Of a DNA stretch of 64,000 bases, positions 23,033 through 31,589 are shown in pieces. Below the pieces are notes generated by a model. It worked only from the letters and a program-made list of their open reading frames with translations. It ran no database searches and was not told the origin of the DNA. Source of the DNA: Oscillospiraceae bacterium (GTDB taxonomy: Bacteria > Bacillota > Clostridia > Oscillospirales > Acutalibacteraceae); contig DPVM01000005.1 of assembly GCA_003526845.1 (NCBI GenBank), forward strand, positions 1 through 64,000. Reading direction: 5' to 3'. Made by a program: the position numbers and the translations under genes. Every line of letters begins with the position of its first letter. The first letter of the stretch is position 1.

Positions 23033-24805
23033 ATGGCAACAGTAAAGAAGAATAATAAAAAGAAATTTGTTGTGCCTATTTGCCTTGTGCTTGTTGTTGC
23101 AATCATTTTGGTTGCAATCAGTGCAAAAAACTATGCCGCATACGGTCAGTTCAGACTTAAAACGGATGGCGAAGAGGTTACGCTCAGCACAATTTCAACA
23201 CAAAACATTATTGAATCCGTTAATGCAACCGGCGATGTTACCGCAGGTGTTACAAAGGAATACAAAGTTCCTGCCGTTGCAACGGTAAAAGAGGTTTTCG
23301 TCAAAGTCGGCGATCAGGTTAAAAAGGGCGACAAACTCGCAACATTTAACACCGACAACCTCAATTCTCAAATTCAGTCACTCAATACAAATTATAACGA
23401 GTCAAAGGCTGCTTACGAATCGGCAGCTGCATCACAGGCTTCTGCAAAGAAAAAACTTTCGGCTGTAAATTCTAAAATTTCAAAGCTTGAAAAGCAGGTC
23501 GCAAAGCTTGAAAAACAGCAGGCGAAAGAGTCGAAAACAACCACAAGGAAAAAGACTACTACAAAGAGGCATACAACAACCACAACAAAGCCGACCACTA
23601 CAAAAAGGCCGACTACAACCACCACGACTACAACAACGGCGACCACAACAACCACAGCCGCAACACCCGGCTCAATGGCTGAATCACTTGCCGAGATTGC
23701 AAAATCGCTTTCACAACTTACAAATGATATTGAAACGATGACAAAACTCCTCGAGGTTATTTCAAAAACCATCAGCGACGCACTTGCATCGGGTGACTAC
23801 AGCCCCGATTCTATCGCGCAAAAATGCGGTGATGCAGTTGCCAAAGCAATCAAGGAGGGTATTATCGACGAAACAAAGCTCATCATTGACAGCGGCATAG
23901 CCGTAGATATGGTTGAGGCAGCCGTTGCGTCAATCGACTGGGCAAGCGTTGCCAAGGAAATCACAAGCACTACCGCTGTTCAACTTACAGCGTCACAAAT
24001 TCAGCTTGCTGCACTTTATGCTGAAAGAGAAATTTTTACAGCATCTGCCGACAGCACAATCGTTAATGCTCAAAAGAAATTGATGAACACATCAAAGAAT
24101 GCTCTTGACACCCTCAAGGAAGCCCAAAAGGATCTTGAGGACGGTTGGACAGCATCTGTTGACGGCACGATTACAGAGTGTGATCTTGTTGAGGGCGGTC
24201 AGACAACTGCTCTTAAAACAGGCATTAAGCTTGAAAATATGGACCAAATGGTTGCCACAATTTCACTCGGTGAATACGATGTTCACAAGGTTAAGGTAGG
24301 AATGAAGGCAACAATCAAAACAGCATACGGCAGCTATACCGGCGAGGTTGCAACGATTGCACCTACCGCAACAGGCGGCTCTGAAGGCTCTGTTCTTGAC
24401 AGCGTAGGCTCGATGGCAGGCATCAGCGGTCTTTCATCACTCACATCATCGGGTGCAGGCGTTGAATGCACAGTTACTATTGACAATCCGGATGAAAACA
24501 TCATAATCGGATTTGACGCCGATGTTAAAATCGTTACAGGTACATATACAAATGTTCCGGCAGTTCCGATTGAGTCAATCGTTCTTGCAAAAGACGGCAC
24601 ATATGTTTACCTCTATGATGAAGAAAAAGGCACTGTTACAAAAACCGCAATCACAACCGGTGCAATTTCCGACTCCGCTTATGAAATTAAGAGCGGAATT
24701 AATGTCGGCGACAAAATTGTTGCAACACCGAGTTCAGATTATAAGGAAGACACATTCAAGGTAATTGTTCCTAAAAACAATACAAAATCAACAAGTAAAA
24801 AATAA
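23033..24805 (+). CDS. MacA/HlyD-type membrane-fusion adaptor with a Thr-rich insert
   Basis: The 590-residue protein has one N-terminal membrane helix (about 13-31) and the split lipoyl/barrel-sandwich and beta-barrel domains of RND/MacA-type adaptors: VPAVATVKEVFVKVGDQVKKGDKLA near residue 85 (VKVGDQVKKGD), WTASVDGTITEC after the helices, and YDVHKVKVGMKATIKT. The coiled-coil hairpin (about 105-370) is enlarged. Just after KLEKQVAKLEKQQAKE it contains about 45 residues of Thr with Lys and Arg, then a Ser/Leu-rich helical part. In Gram-positives such adaptors work beside MacB-like permeases to move peptides or lipids. It is followed 12 bp later by the permease, but no ATPase gene is present. 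Confidence 0.88.
   Translation: MATVKKNNKKKFVVPICLVLVVAIILVAISAKNYAAYGQFRLKTDGEEVTLSTISTQNIIESVNATGDVTAGVTKEYKVPAVATVKEVFVKVGDQVKKGDKLATFNTDNLNSQIQSLNTNYNESKAAYESAAASQASAKKKLSAVNSKISKLEKQVAKLEKQQAKESKTTTRKKTTTKRHTTTTTKPTTTKRPTTTTTTTTTATTTTTAATPGSMAESLAEIAKSLSQLTNDIETMTKLLEVISKTISDALASGDYSPDSIAQKCGDAVAKAIKEGIIDETKLIIDSGIAVDMVEAAVASIDWASVAKEITSTTAVQLTASQIQLAALYAEREIFTASADSTIVNAQKKLMNTSKNALDTLKEAQKDLEDGWTASVDGTITECDLVEGGQTTALKTGIKLENMDQMVATISLGEYDVHKVKVGMKATIKTAYGSYTGEVATIAPTATGGSEGSVLDSVGSMAGISGLSSLTSSGAGVECTVTIDNPDENIIIGFDADVKIVTGTYTNVPAVPIESIVLAKDGTYVYLYDEEKGTVTKTAITTGAISDSAYEIKSGINVGDKIVATPSSDYKEDTFKVIVPKNNTKSTSKK
23536..23665 (+). repeat. ACN triplet repeat encoding a poly-threonine linker
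   Basis: The sequence is a run of ACC, ACA, ACT and ACG codons with scattered AAG/AGG, giving stretches of up to nine consecutive Thr. It is in-frame low complexity inside the adaptor gene and a likely length-variable site. Confidence 0.85.
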
Positions 24806-24817
24806 GAGGTAAACGCA

Positions 24818-26071
24818 GTGAATATAACTGAAAGTTTGAAAATTGCCATCAAGTGTATAAAAGCAAATTGGATGCGTTCTCTGCTTACCATGCTTGGCAT
24901 CATAATCGGCATCACCTCCGTTATTATGATTGTCGGCGCCGGCACAGGTGTAAGAGATTACATCGTCGGTCTTATTGAGGATATGGGCTCAAATGCAGTT
25001 CTTGTTTCGGTTGACACAACCCAAGCGGGCGAAAACGACCTTATTACTCTTGATGATGTTGAAAATATCAAGACAAAGGTTCAGGGCGTTGAGCGTTGTT
25101 CTCCTATGATGATGGGCTTTGGTAAAGGCACCATTGACAAAACGGCAAGCGAAGTAACCGTTATGATGATAGGCGTTAACAGCGATGTTCAGTTTGCCTT
25201 GACTGATGGATGCGAATACGGCAGATTTTTCACCGATGAGGAATATCAGTCAAATTCTCCTATTGCGGTTATGGGTATCGAATCAGCCAAAAATGTTTTT
25301 GGCTATGAAGATGCGACCAACGAAGAAATTACCGTTTCGTCAAGCGGCAAATCAATGAAAATCAAGGTTTGCGGCATTGCAAATGTTGATGCAATCGCAA
25401 ATACGGTCGGTGGCGGATCAAGCGGAATGAGTGAAATGTTCTCAAAGGCATCGGATAAGGCAATCATTGCCTTGTTTATGCCGTGCACAACGCTCACTCA
25501 AATCACCGGCGCAAACACAACACTTGACAATATTTTCGTTATTGCACAGGAAGGCGCAGATTATGACGCTGTCGGCAACGCAACCGTTAACTATCTTAAA
25601 GCCGCTCACGGCAATTATGAATCGGGTATGTATAGCTCACAGAATATGGCGACATATATCGAGATTGTAGATGTTATTATGAATGTCCTCACAATCTTTA
25701 TTGCCGGTGTAGGCGCCATTTCACTTATTGTCGGCGGTATCGGTGTAATGAATATTATGCTCGTTTCGGTAACTGAACGAACGCGTGAAATAGGTATCAG
25801 AAAATCACTGGGCGCGAAAACGCGAGTGATAACGATGCAATTCTTGACCGAATCAATTATATTGTGCCTTATCGGCGGTATAGTCGGGGTTATCCTCGGC
25901 ATAGCCGGGGCATACGGAGCTTGCTCCATTATTGATATTAAACCAAATATTAGCATTTGGATTGTTCTTCTTGCGCTCCTGTTTTCCAGCGGCGTCGGAT
26001 TGTTCTTCGGAATTTATCCTGCAAGAAAGGCTGCTCAACTCAGCCCTATCGACGCACTCAGAAGCGAATAA
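24818..26071 (+). CDS. MacB-like ABC transporter permease
   Basis: The 417-residue protein has the FtsX/MacB topology: TM1 (about 20-42, MLGIIIGITSVIMIVGAG), a MacB-PCD-like ectodomain (about 45-280), then three helices with the family signature GGIGVMNIMLVSVTERTREIGIRKSLGA at about 305-335 (VTERTREIGIRKSLGA). It ends FFGIYPARKAAQLSPIDALR. It starts with GTG at 24818, with AAGAGGTA 6 bp upstream. Canonical systems have an ATPase gene between or next to adaptor and permease; here none is present, so the ATPase must be supplied from elsewhere. The likely role is export of peptides or drugs, or envelope stress; substrate unknown. Confidence 0.9.
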   Translation: MNITESLKIAIKCIKANWMRSLLTMLGIIIGITSVIMIVGAGTGVRDYIVGLIEDMGSNAVLVSVDTTQAGENDLITLDDVENIKTKVQGVERCSPMMMGFGKGTIDKTASEVTVMMIGVNSDVQFALTDGCEYGRFFTDEEYQSNSPIAVMGIESAKNVFGYEDATNEEITVSSSGKSMKIKVCGIANVDAIANTVGGGSSGMSEMFSKASDKAIIALFMPCTTLTQITGANTTLDNIFVIAQEGADYDAVGNATVNYLKAAHGNYESGMYSSQNMATYIEIVDVIMNVLTIFIAGVGAISLIVGGIGVMNIMLVSVTERTREIGIRKSLGAKTRVITMQFLTESIILCLIGGIVGVILGIAGAYGACSIIDIKPNISIWIVLLALLFSSGVGLFFGIYPARKAAQLSPIDALRSE

Positions 26072-26090
26072 AATTTATGATTATACCAAA

Positions 26091-26127
26091 TACCCTGCAA
26101 GCCTAAATACTTGCAGGGTATTTTTTT
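26091..26127 (+). terminator. terminator of the adaptor/permease operon
   Basis: TACCCTGCAAG pairs with CTTGCAGGGTA (11 bp, 8-nt loop), followed by seven T residues. Confidence 0.92.
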
Positions 26128-26134
26128 ACCACTG

Positions 26135-26163
26135 TTGCAAAAATGTTTAAAGTATGTTATTAT
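26135..26163 (+). promoter_or_regulatory. promoter of the sugar kinase gene
   Basis: TTGCAA (26135-26140), 17 bp, TATTAT (26158-26163), directly after the preceding terminator. Confidence 0.65.
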
Positions 26164-26188
26164 ATGTGCAGTAATGAGAGGTGCTTTT

Positions 26189-27295
26189 ATGAGTGAAATC
26201 ACTAATGATATAATAAATTCTTTTGATTATCGCGGCAAGGTCGTTTCGTGTGTCGAATTCGGCTCGGGACATATTAACAGAACGTATTTGCTTTCAACTG
26301 CCGATGACGAGCAGGAGTATAAATATATTCTTCAGCAGCTTAACGGCGAGGTGTTTAAGAATATTGACCGACTTATGGAAAATGTTTTTGCCGTGACTTC
26401 GTATCTTCGCGATGTTATCAAAGTTTCTGGCGGCGACCCGAACAGGGAAACGCTCCATTTTATCCGCACAAAATCGGGCGACAAATATTATACCGACGCA
26501 AACGGCTCGTTTTATCGTATGTATATTTTTGTCGACAACAGCATATGCTATAACACGGTTGAAAACTCTCAGCTTTTCAAATCAAGCGGCATTGCATTCG
26601 GCAGATTTCAAAAAAGACTTGCCGGTTTTGATGCAAGCACCCTTTATGAAACAATACCTAATTTTCATAATACACAATGGCGCTACATAAATGAGTTTTT
26701 GAAAGCGGTCGACGAGGATAAAGCAGGCAGGGTTTCAACATGCACTGATGAAATCAAATTTGTTAAAGACAGAAAAGACGATACGGGCGTTTTAACTTCA
26801 CTGATTGATGAGGGCAAGTTGCCGCTGCGCGTCACTCACAATGACACGAAACTCAACAATGTTATGTTTGACAAAACAACAAATGAGTGCATTTGCGTCA
26901 TTGATTTGGATACCGTTATGCCCGGTCTTGCGCTTTATGATTTCGGCGACTCAATCCGCTTTGGCGCAAATACTGCCGCAGAGGATGAGGCGGATCTCTC
27001 CAAGGTCAGCCTTAATTTGGAATATTTCAGAGCATATGCGGAGGGCTTTTTGTCCGAGGCAGGCTCATCACTCAATCAATGCGAGCTTGACAAACTTGCA
27101 TTTTCCGCAAAGATGATGACTTTTGAGTGCGGAATGAGATTTTTGACAGATTATCTCAACGGCGATGTGTATTTCAAAACAGCTTATCCCGAGCATAATC
27201 TTGTCAGGGCAAAAAATCAGTTCAAACTTGTTGCCGATATAGAGGACAAGATGGACGAAATGAATAATATTATTAAGGACATTTGTAATCAATAA
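26189..27295 (+). CDS. phosphotransferase-family sugar kinase (NahK-like N-acetylhexosamine 1-kinase)
   Basis: The 368-residue protein has the aminoglycoside-phosphotransferase/choline-kinase fold: FGSGHINRTYLL near the N-terminus, the catalytic loop LRVTHNDTKLNNVMF and metal-binding CVIDLDTVMPGLALYDFGDSIR. These match NahK-type kinases, which phosphorylate GlcNAc or GalNAc at C1 in the galacto-N-biose/lacto-N-biose pathway. Residues HNDTKLNN and DLDTVMPG are strongly conserved in that group. ATG 26189 is chosen because GAGAGGTG lies 6 bp upstream; the frame is open back to 26111 across the promoter. The GH20, sialidase and beta-galactosidase genes in this window would supply such sugars, but they are not adjacent. 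Another sugar substrate is possible. Confidence 0.82.
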   Translation: MSEITNDIINSFDYRGKVVSCVEFGSGHINRTYLLSTADDEQEYKYILQQLNGEVFKNIDRLMENVFAVTSYLRDVIKVSGGDPNRETLHFIRTKSGDKYYTDANGSFYRMYIFVDNSICYNTVENSQLFKSSGIAFGRFQKRLAGFDASTLYETIPNFHNTQWRYINEFLKAVDEDKAGRVSTCTDEIKFVKDRKDDTGVLTSLIDEGKLPLRVTHNDTKLNNVMFDKTTNECICVIDLDTVMPGLALYDFGDSIRFGANTAAEDEADLSKVSLNLEYFRAYAEGFLSEAGSSLNQCELDKLAFSAKMMTFECGMRFLTDYLNGDVYFKTAYPEHNLVRAKNQFKLVADIEDKMDEMNNIIKDICNQ

Positions 27296-27326
27296 ATTTT
27301 TAACATATTAAACAAAGGGGATTGTT

Positions 27327-27482
27327 GTGAAGTTGAATTATGAAAAACCGTTTATGAATGTTGAAATGTTTGTTGCCTGCGGGATTGTTACCACCTCCGA
27401 CAATGACAATACAACCACCACCGAGGTGACTACTACACAGACACCCGGACTTATTGACGATGATGTTTATGATGTAAAATAG
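27327..27482 (+). CDS. 51-residue peptide of the YEKP/VTTS type
   Basis: A GTG at 27327 with AAAGGGG 6 bp upstream opens a 51-codon frame ending TAG at 27480-27482. The peptide begins KLNYEKPFMNVEMFVACGIVTTS, given here as KLNYEKPFMNVEMF then VACGIVTTS, continues with a Thr-rich stretch (DNTTTTEVTTTQTPG) and ends in an acidic tail. It has no signal peptide or lipobox. Clostridia encode many short proteins with a similar (K)YEKPxMxVxxF...ITTS start, mostly annotated hypothetical, so I regard this as a real gene. The shape (conserved N-terminal half, variable Thr/acidic tail) recalls a leader-core precursor, but no modifying enzyme is nearby. It lies 31 bp after the kinase gene and is followed by a terminator. 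Confidence 0.6.
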   Translation: MKLNYEKPFMNVEMFVACGIVTTSDNDNTTTTEVTTTQTPGLIDDDVYDVK

Positions 27483-27501
27483 TCTTTGAATTAATATGCT
27501 G

Positions 27502-27545
27502 AAAAGCTGTCGCGGCTCTAATCGGGCTGTGACAGCTTTTTATTT
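27502..27545 (+). terminator. terminator after the small peptide gene
   Basis: AAAAGCTGTC pairs with GACAGCTTTT, with an inner GC-rich arm, followed by TTATTTG. It places the kinase and the peptide on the same transcript end. Confidence 0.8.
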
Positions 27546-27575
27546 GTCTTGTATTATATTGATATTGTATTTCTG

Positions 27576-27881
27576 TTAATCCAACGCGTCTGATACTGCG
27601 TTGCCTGCCTCATTCACTGCGCCGCCGGCACCGCTTGCAGCCTCTCTCGCTCCGTTGCCTAAATCGTCTCCGACCTTGTCCGCCTTGCTTTCGGCTTCAC
27701 TCATACCGTTTGAAACATCGTTTGAAAGGTCGTTTGTAGTTTCATTGGTCGTTGTGGTTTGTGTTGTTGTTTTTGTTGTTGATTCTTTAGTTGTGGTTGT
27801 GTCATTGTTTGATTTGCCGCAGGCGGTGAAAACTGCCGCTGCAATGACAATTGACGCTATAACAGTCAAAATTCTTTTCAT
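27576..27881 (-). CDS. small Thr-rich lipoprotein
   Basis: The 101-residue protein has a lipoprotein signal (KRILTVIASIVIAAAVFTAC, lipobox FTAC-G) with Cys about residue 21. It is followed by a Thr/Asn-rich linker and a helical Ala/Gly/Glu-rich C-terminus (SEAESKADKVGDDLGNGARE) that could be amphipathic. It is therefore anchored to the outer face of the membrane. I recognise no catalytic domain. It is downstream of ypeB on the same strand, 132 bp apart, with a palindrome between, so it is probably expressed separately. Confidence 0.75.
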   Translation of the reverse strand: MKRILTVIASIVIAAAVFTACGKSNNDTTTTKESTTKTTTQTTTTNETTNDLSNDVSNGMSEAESKADKVGDDLGNGAREAASGAGGAVNEAGNAVSDALD

Positions 27882-27958
27882 AGCAAGTTCATAGCCTTTC
27901 CGACTACAATTGTTAATTTTTTCTGCACCCTATTGTAGCCGGATAGGGCGAGAGTTTT

Positions 27959-27977
27959 AGTGAACAATATGTTCACT
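27959..27977. promoter_or_regulatory. 8-3-8 palindrome, candidate operator
   Basis: AGTGAACA-ATA-TGTTCACT is a perfect inverted repeat about 80-95 bp upstream of the lipoprotein start. Neither side has a T run, so it is not a terminator. It looks like a dimeric repressor site. A smaller hairpin (CCCTAT/ATAGGG) lies at 27928-27948. Confidence 0.5.
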
Positions 27978-28013
27978 TATGCCTATTGTTTACGAAATTT
28001 TCATTTTTATACA

Positions 28014-29342
28014 TTATTTTACCAAGGTTCCGTTCTCTGAGTTTAAAAGAAGCATTATATCTTCCTCGTCGCCCGTGTCACAGTTAATATAAATCAAAGC
28101 GTCCTCGCCCGTGTCCCTGCCGGTACAGCGGTATTCGTAGCAGTTAACTTCAATTCCGCTTTCTTTCGGAATTACGCATTGCTTAACCGAATTGATTTTC
28201 ATATATGATGATACGCCTTTGCGGCAATCCTTTTCCGATTTTTTCGCCTCTTTAGGCTTTCTGTCGGTGTGATTTGTCAAATATGTTGCAGCGTCGATTG
28301 ACAAAATTTTGCCGTCATCAAGCGAAACGGAGCATTTGATTAAATCGGGGTAATAATAAACATTGTTCTTGCAATATACATATGATATTGTGCAAATGTT
28401 TTCGCTGATTATATAATAACATTCTTTCATATCGGCATATCCGATATATTTTAAAAACTCAGTTCCGATATTGATTGCGTTTTCAACAGAAATTGATGAG
28501 GTCGGCACCGTGCCCGAATAAAGAATACTCTTGATATATCCGCCCTGCTTTGTCACAATCACGGTGTATCTGCCGCTTTTGTATGTGTAGCAGGGGATTT
28601 TTGAATCGTCCGCGCCTGAAAAGTTGATTTTGTTTTTACTGACGCCGATTACCTTTGCCGCAATCTCGGCGCATTGTTCCTTTGTTTTTAATTTCGCTTT
28701 TTGCACAAGAGCCGATTTCTTGTTCAGCATTTGGTCTGAAAACGGACCGTCATATAAGAGCGTGGGAAAATCCTCAAATGTTGTCGCACTCCTTGAAAAG
28801 CCGTTTGATAACGATGTTACGCTCAAATTCTCCGTGTTTGCAACCTCGCCGCTCGATATTTTGCCGCCTTTCGCAACAATGTTTACCATTTCGCTTGTTG
28901 CGTTTGAAAATTTTTCGGCATATTCAAGCAAAACCTTGATGTTCTTGTGCTCCTCGTCGCTGATTTTTTCACCTTTCTCGATTTTCGCCCCGATGTATTG
29001 TGCATAATCGCTTGCCTGACTCAAAAATTTGTATGTGTTACCAAGTTCCATTTGTCCGACGGGCAAACGACTGAGCGCATTTTTTGCCGTTGCGCATTGA
29101 GCGTATAAATCTCTGTTTAAATCATAGATTTCGCCCGACGAGCCGGAATACAGCGTTTTGTTCAAATCGGTGTTCACATTGTTTAAGCACTCGCTCAATT
29201 CGGTCAGAGACTGTTGATAGTTGACTTCGAGCTGTGACTTGTATTTGTTCATATTTGCTGTGTTTACAAGCACCGAGGTTATTAACACAACAAGTGCAAA
29301 AACAGTAAATGATATTATTCTGATATAGCTTCTTTTTTGCAT
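28014..29342 (-). CDS. ypeB: spore germination protein YpeB
   Basis: The 442-residue protein has an N-terminal membrane helix (about 7-29, FTVFALVVLITSVLV), a helical N-domain with YQQSLTELSECLNNVNTDLNKTLYS (as LTELSECLNNVNTDLNKTL), and C-terminal PepSY repeats (CAEIAAKVIGVS, YTVIVTKQGGYI, LDDGKILSIDAATYLTNH). This is the YpeB architecture. In Bacillus, YpeB is needed to localise and stabilise the cortex-lytic enzyme SleB in the spore inner membrane, and the two genes are usually adjacent. No sleB lies next to it here. A sigma-G-type promoter precedes it, consistent with forespore expression. It is the strongest sign in this window that the organism sporulates. Confidence 0.9.
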   Translation of the reverse strand: MQKRSYIRIISFTVFALVVLITSVLVNTANMNKYKSQLEVNYQQSLTELSECLNNVNTDLNKTLYSGSSGEIYDLNRDLYAQCATAKNALSRLPVGQMELGNTYKFLSQASDYAQYIGAKIEKGEKISDEEHKNIKVLLEYAEKFSNATSEMVNIVAKGGKISSGEVANTENLSVTSLSNGFSRSATTFEDFPTLLYDGPFSDQMLNKKSALVQKAKLKTKEQCAEIAAKVIGVSKNKINFSGADDSKIPCYTYKSGRYTVIVTKQGGYIKSILYSGTVPTSSISVENAINIGTEFLKYIGYADMKECYYIISENICTISYVYCKNNVYYYPDLIKCSVSLDDGKILSIDAATYLTNHTDRKPKEAKKSEKDCRKGVSSYMKINSVKQCVIPKESGIEVNCYEYRCTGRDTGEDALIYINCDTGDEEDIMLLLNSENGTLVK

Positions 29343-29376
29343 AGGTATCTGCCTTTCAGTATTTGATTGACAAATT

Positions 29377-29406
29377 TAGTATTCACACAAAAATTTGCCT
29401 TATTCA
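29377..29406 (-). promoter_or_regulatory. sigma-G-like promoter of ypeB
   Basis: On the minus strand TGAATA, a 17-bp spacer and AATACTA match the forespore sigma-G pattern (-35 GMATA, -10 CATNMTA) in all but the first -10 base. It lies 34 bp before the ypeB ATG, and no sigma-A-type promoter competes. Confidence 0.65.
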
Positions 29407-29436
29407 CTTATTTTTTCAAATATTGTTACAAATTGT

Positions 29437-29465
29437 TTGCAAGTGCAAATGTACTATGATATAAT
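29437..29465 (+). promoter_or_regulatory. promoter of proBA
   Basis: TTGCAA (29437-29442), 17 bp, TATAAT (29460-29465) with an upstream TGA (extended -10). The leader is about 25 nt, so no T-box is present. Confidence 0.75.
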
Positions 29466-29497
29466 ATTGCTGATTATGAAAATGGGGTAGTGTTATT

Positions 29498-30277
29498 ATG
29501 AACGCTGTTGAAAAAAAGAGAATAGTTGTCAAGGTCGGCACATCAACCTTGACCCACAAAACAGGAAAAACAAATATTGCACGCATGGCAAAGCTTGCCT
29601 CCGTGCTTGCCGATTTGCATAATATGGGCAACGAGGTTGTCCTTGTTTCAAGCGGTGCAATCGGCATCGGTTATACAAAGCTCGGCTTGAAAAAACGCCC
29701 CGAAACGATAAAGGGCTTGCAGGCGGCTGCCGCAATCGGTCAAAGCGAGCTTATGTTTTTGTATGACAAATTTTTCGGCGAATACGGCGTTGTTGTGTCA
29801 CAGCTTTTGTTTACCTCGGACGCTTTAAGGCGCAGTGACGGTAAAAAACACCTTATTGATACTTTCAATCAGCTTTTTGAATACGGCTCAATCCCTATTG
29901 TAAACGAGAATGACAGCGTTTCGGTTGAGGAACTTTCAAGCGGCGATAATGACAGTATGTCTGCCAATGTGGCAACGCTCATCAATGCCGACATTTTGAT
30001 TTTGCTCACCGATACGGATGGACTTTATGATTCAAACCCCAACGAAAATCCCGACGCTCAGCTTATTCACACAGTTGAAAAAATAACACCCGAAATTGAG
30101 TCTGTTGCAGGCGGCGCAGGCAAAAACGGCACCGGCGGATTTATCACAAAAGTGAACGCCGCAAAACACGCCGTTTCAAACGGAATCCCCGTTGTTGTCA
30201 CAAACGGCAAAAAGCCGACTGATATATATAAAATTTTGAACGGCGAGCAAATCGGCACAAGATTTGTCGCAGAATAA
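29498..30277 (+). CDS. proB: glutamate 5-kinase
   Basis: ProB phosphorylates glutamate to gamma-glutamyl phosphate, the first step of proline synthesis. The 259-residue protein contains only the amino-acid-kinase domain (IVVKVGTSTLT, LVSSGAIGIGYTKL, FNQLFEYGSIPIVNENDSV, LTDTDGLYDSNP, GTGGFITKVNAAKHAV). It lacks the C-terminal PUA domain of E. coli ProB, a short form found in many bacteria. The ATG follows GGGGTAGTG. proA follows 67 bp later. Confidence 0.95.
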   Translation: MNAVEKKRIVVKVGTSTLTHKTGKTNIARMAKLASVLADLHNMGNEVVLVSSGAIGIGYTKLGLKKRPETIKGLQAAAAIGQSELMFLYDKFFGEYGVVVSQLLFTSDALRRSDGKKHLIDTFNQLFEYGSIPIVNENDSVSVEELSSGDNDSMSANVATLINADILILLTDTDGLYDSNPNENPDAQLIHTVEKITPEIESVAGGAGKNGTGGFITKVNAAKHAVSNGIPVVVTNGKKPTDIYKILNGEQIGTRFVAE

Positions 30278-30344
30278 TTATTTGATTTAAATTTGATTTT
30301 ATGATATTTCAATCAACATTTTTCAGAAAGGCTATGGTATTATT

Positions 30345-31589
30345 ATGACAGTATCGGAGCTTGGCAAAAGAGCAAAGTCAACGCAATCGTTTTTATCAAT
30401 GGCAACCACCGACGATAAAAACAAGGCGCTGCGCGCAATCGCCATTTCGCTTATAGAAAATCAGGACAAAATCATTGCCGCAAATAAAACAGACCTTGAA
30501 AACGGCAAAGTAAGCGGACTTTCGAGCGGTATGCTTGACCGCCTTATGCTTAATTCCGAGCGAATCGACGGCATTGCACAGGGTGTTTTGCAGGTTGCAA
30601 AACTTGAGGACGAGTGTGGCAAAACGATTTATGAATATAAAAAGGATAACGGACTTTGTATCAAAAAAATCACCGTGCCGATTGGCGTAATCGGTATTAT
30701 TTTTGAGGCCCGTCCGAATGTTACCGCCGATGCCGCGGCGCTTTGTCTTAAAAGCGGCAACGCCGTTATTTTGAGAGGCGGAAAAGAGGCTATAAATTCA
30801 AACAAAGCGATTTGCGAAGCAATGCGCAATGCAGTCAAAAGCGAGGGCTTTCCCGAGAATATTATTCAGCTTGTCGAGGACACTTCGCGTCAGTCGGCAA
30901 CCGATATGATGAAAATGACCGACTGTCTCGACTGTCTTATCCCGCGCGGCGGCAAGGGACTCATTAAATCCGTTGTCGAAAATTCAACCGTTCCGGTTAT
31001 CGAAACCGGTTCGGGCAACTGTCACATTTTCGTTGATGAAACAGCCGATATTGATATGGCGGCAAATATCATTTTTAACGCAAAAACACAGCGCATCAGT
31101 GTGTGCAATGCTTGCGAAAGTCTTGTTATTCACAGCAAAATTATCGACAAGGCGCTCCCTGCAATTAAGGCAAGGCTTGACGAAAAGAATGTTGAAATCC
31201 GCGGCGACGAACGCGCAATGGCAGCTTGCCCGGGCATTAAGCCGGCTACCGACGAGGATTTTTATACCGAATATCTGGATTATATAATCAGCGTTAAAAC
31301 TGTTGATTCGCTCGACGAGGCGATTGCTCATATCAACGAGCATTCAACGGGTCACAGCGAGTCGATTATCACACAAAACAATCAAAATGCCGACAAATTT
31401 ATGCAGTGCATTGATTCGTCGTCGGTTTATGTCAACGCCTCGACAAGATTTACCGACGGCTTTGAATTCGGCTTGGGTGCCGAAATCGGCATTTCAACAC
31501 AAAAGCTCCACGCAAGGGGACCGGTAGGACTTGCAGGGCTTACTTCTACAAAATATCTTATTTACGGAGACGGACAAATCAGAGAATGA
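30345..31589 (+). CDS. proA: glutamate-5-semialdehyde dehydrogenase
   Basis: ProA reduces gamma-glutamyl phosphate with NADPH to glutamate semialdehyde. The 414-residue protein is full length, with PIGVIGIIFEARPNVTADAAALC (as IGIIFEARPNVTADAA), NAVILRGGKEAINSN, LIPRGGKGLI and the catalytic Cys in RISVCNACESLV. GAAAGG is about 15 bp upstream. The last four bases overlap the start of the next gene (ATGA), coupling a membrane-anchored protein to the proline genes. Confidence 0.96.
   Translation: MTVSELGKRAKSTQSFLSMATTDDKNKALRAIAISLIENQDKIIAANKTDLENGKVSGLSSGMLDRLMLNSERIDGIAQGVLQVAKLEDECGKTIYEYKKDNGLCIKKITVPIGVIGIIFEARPNVTADAAALCLKSGNAVILRGGKEAINSNKAICEAMRNAVKSEGFPENIIQLVEDTSRQSATDMMKMTDCLDCLIPRGGKGLIKSVVENSTVPVIETGSGNCHIFVDETADIDMAANIIFNAKTQRISVCNACESLVIHSKIIDKALPAIKARLDEKNVEIRGDERAMAACPGIKPATDEDFYTEYLDYIISVKTVDSLDEAIAHINEHSTGHSESIITQNNQNADKFMQCIDSSSVYVNASTRFTDGFEFGLGAEIGISTQKLHARGPVGLAGLTSTKYLIYGDGQIRE

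Noticed and set aside
23536..23665. Repeated ACC/ACA triplets that might suggest a CRISPR or satellite array
   Set aside because: There are no spacers, and the triplets are in frame and encode a Thr-rich linker.
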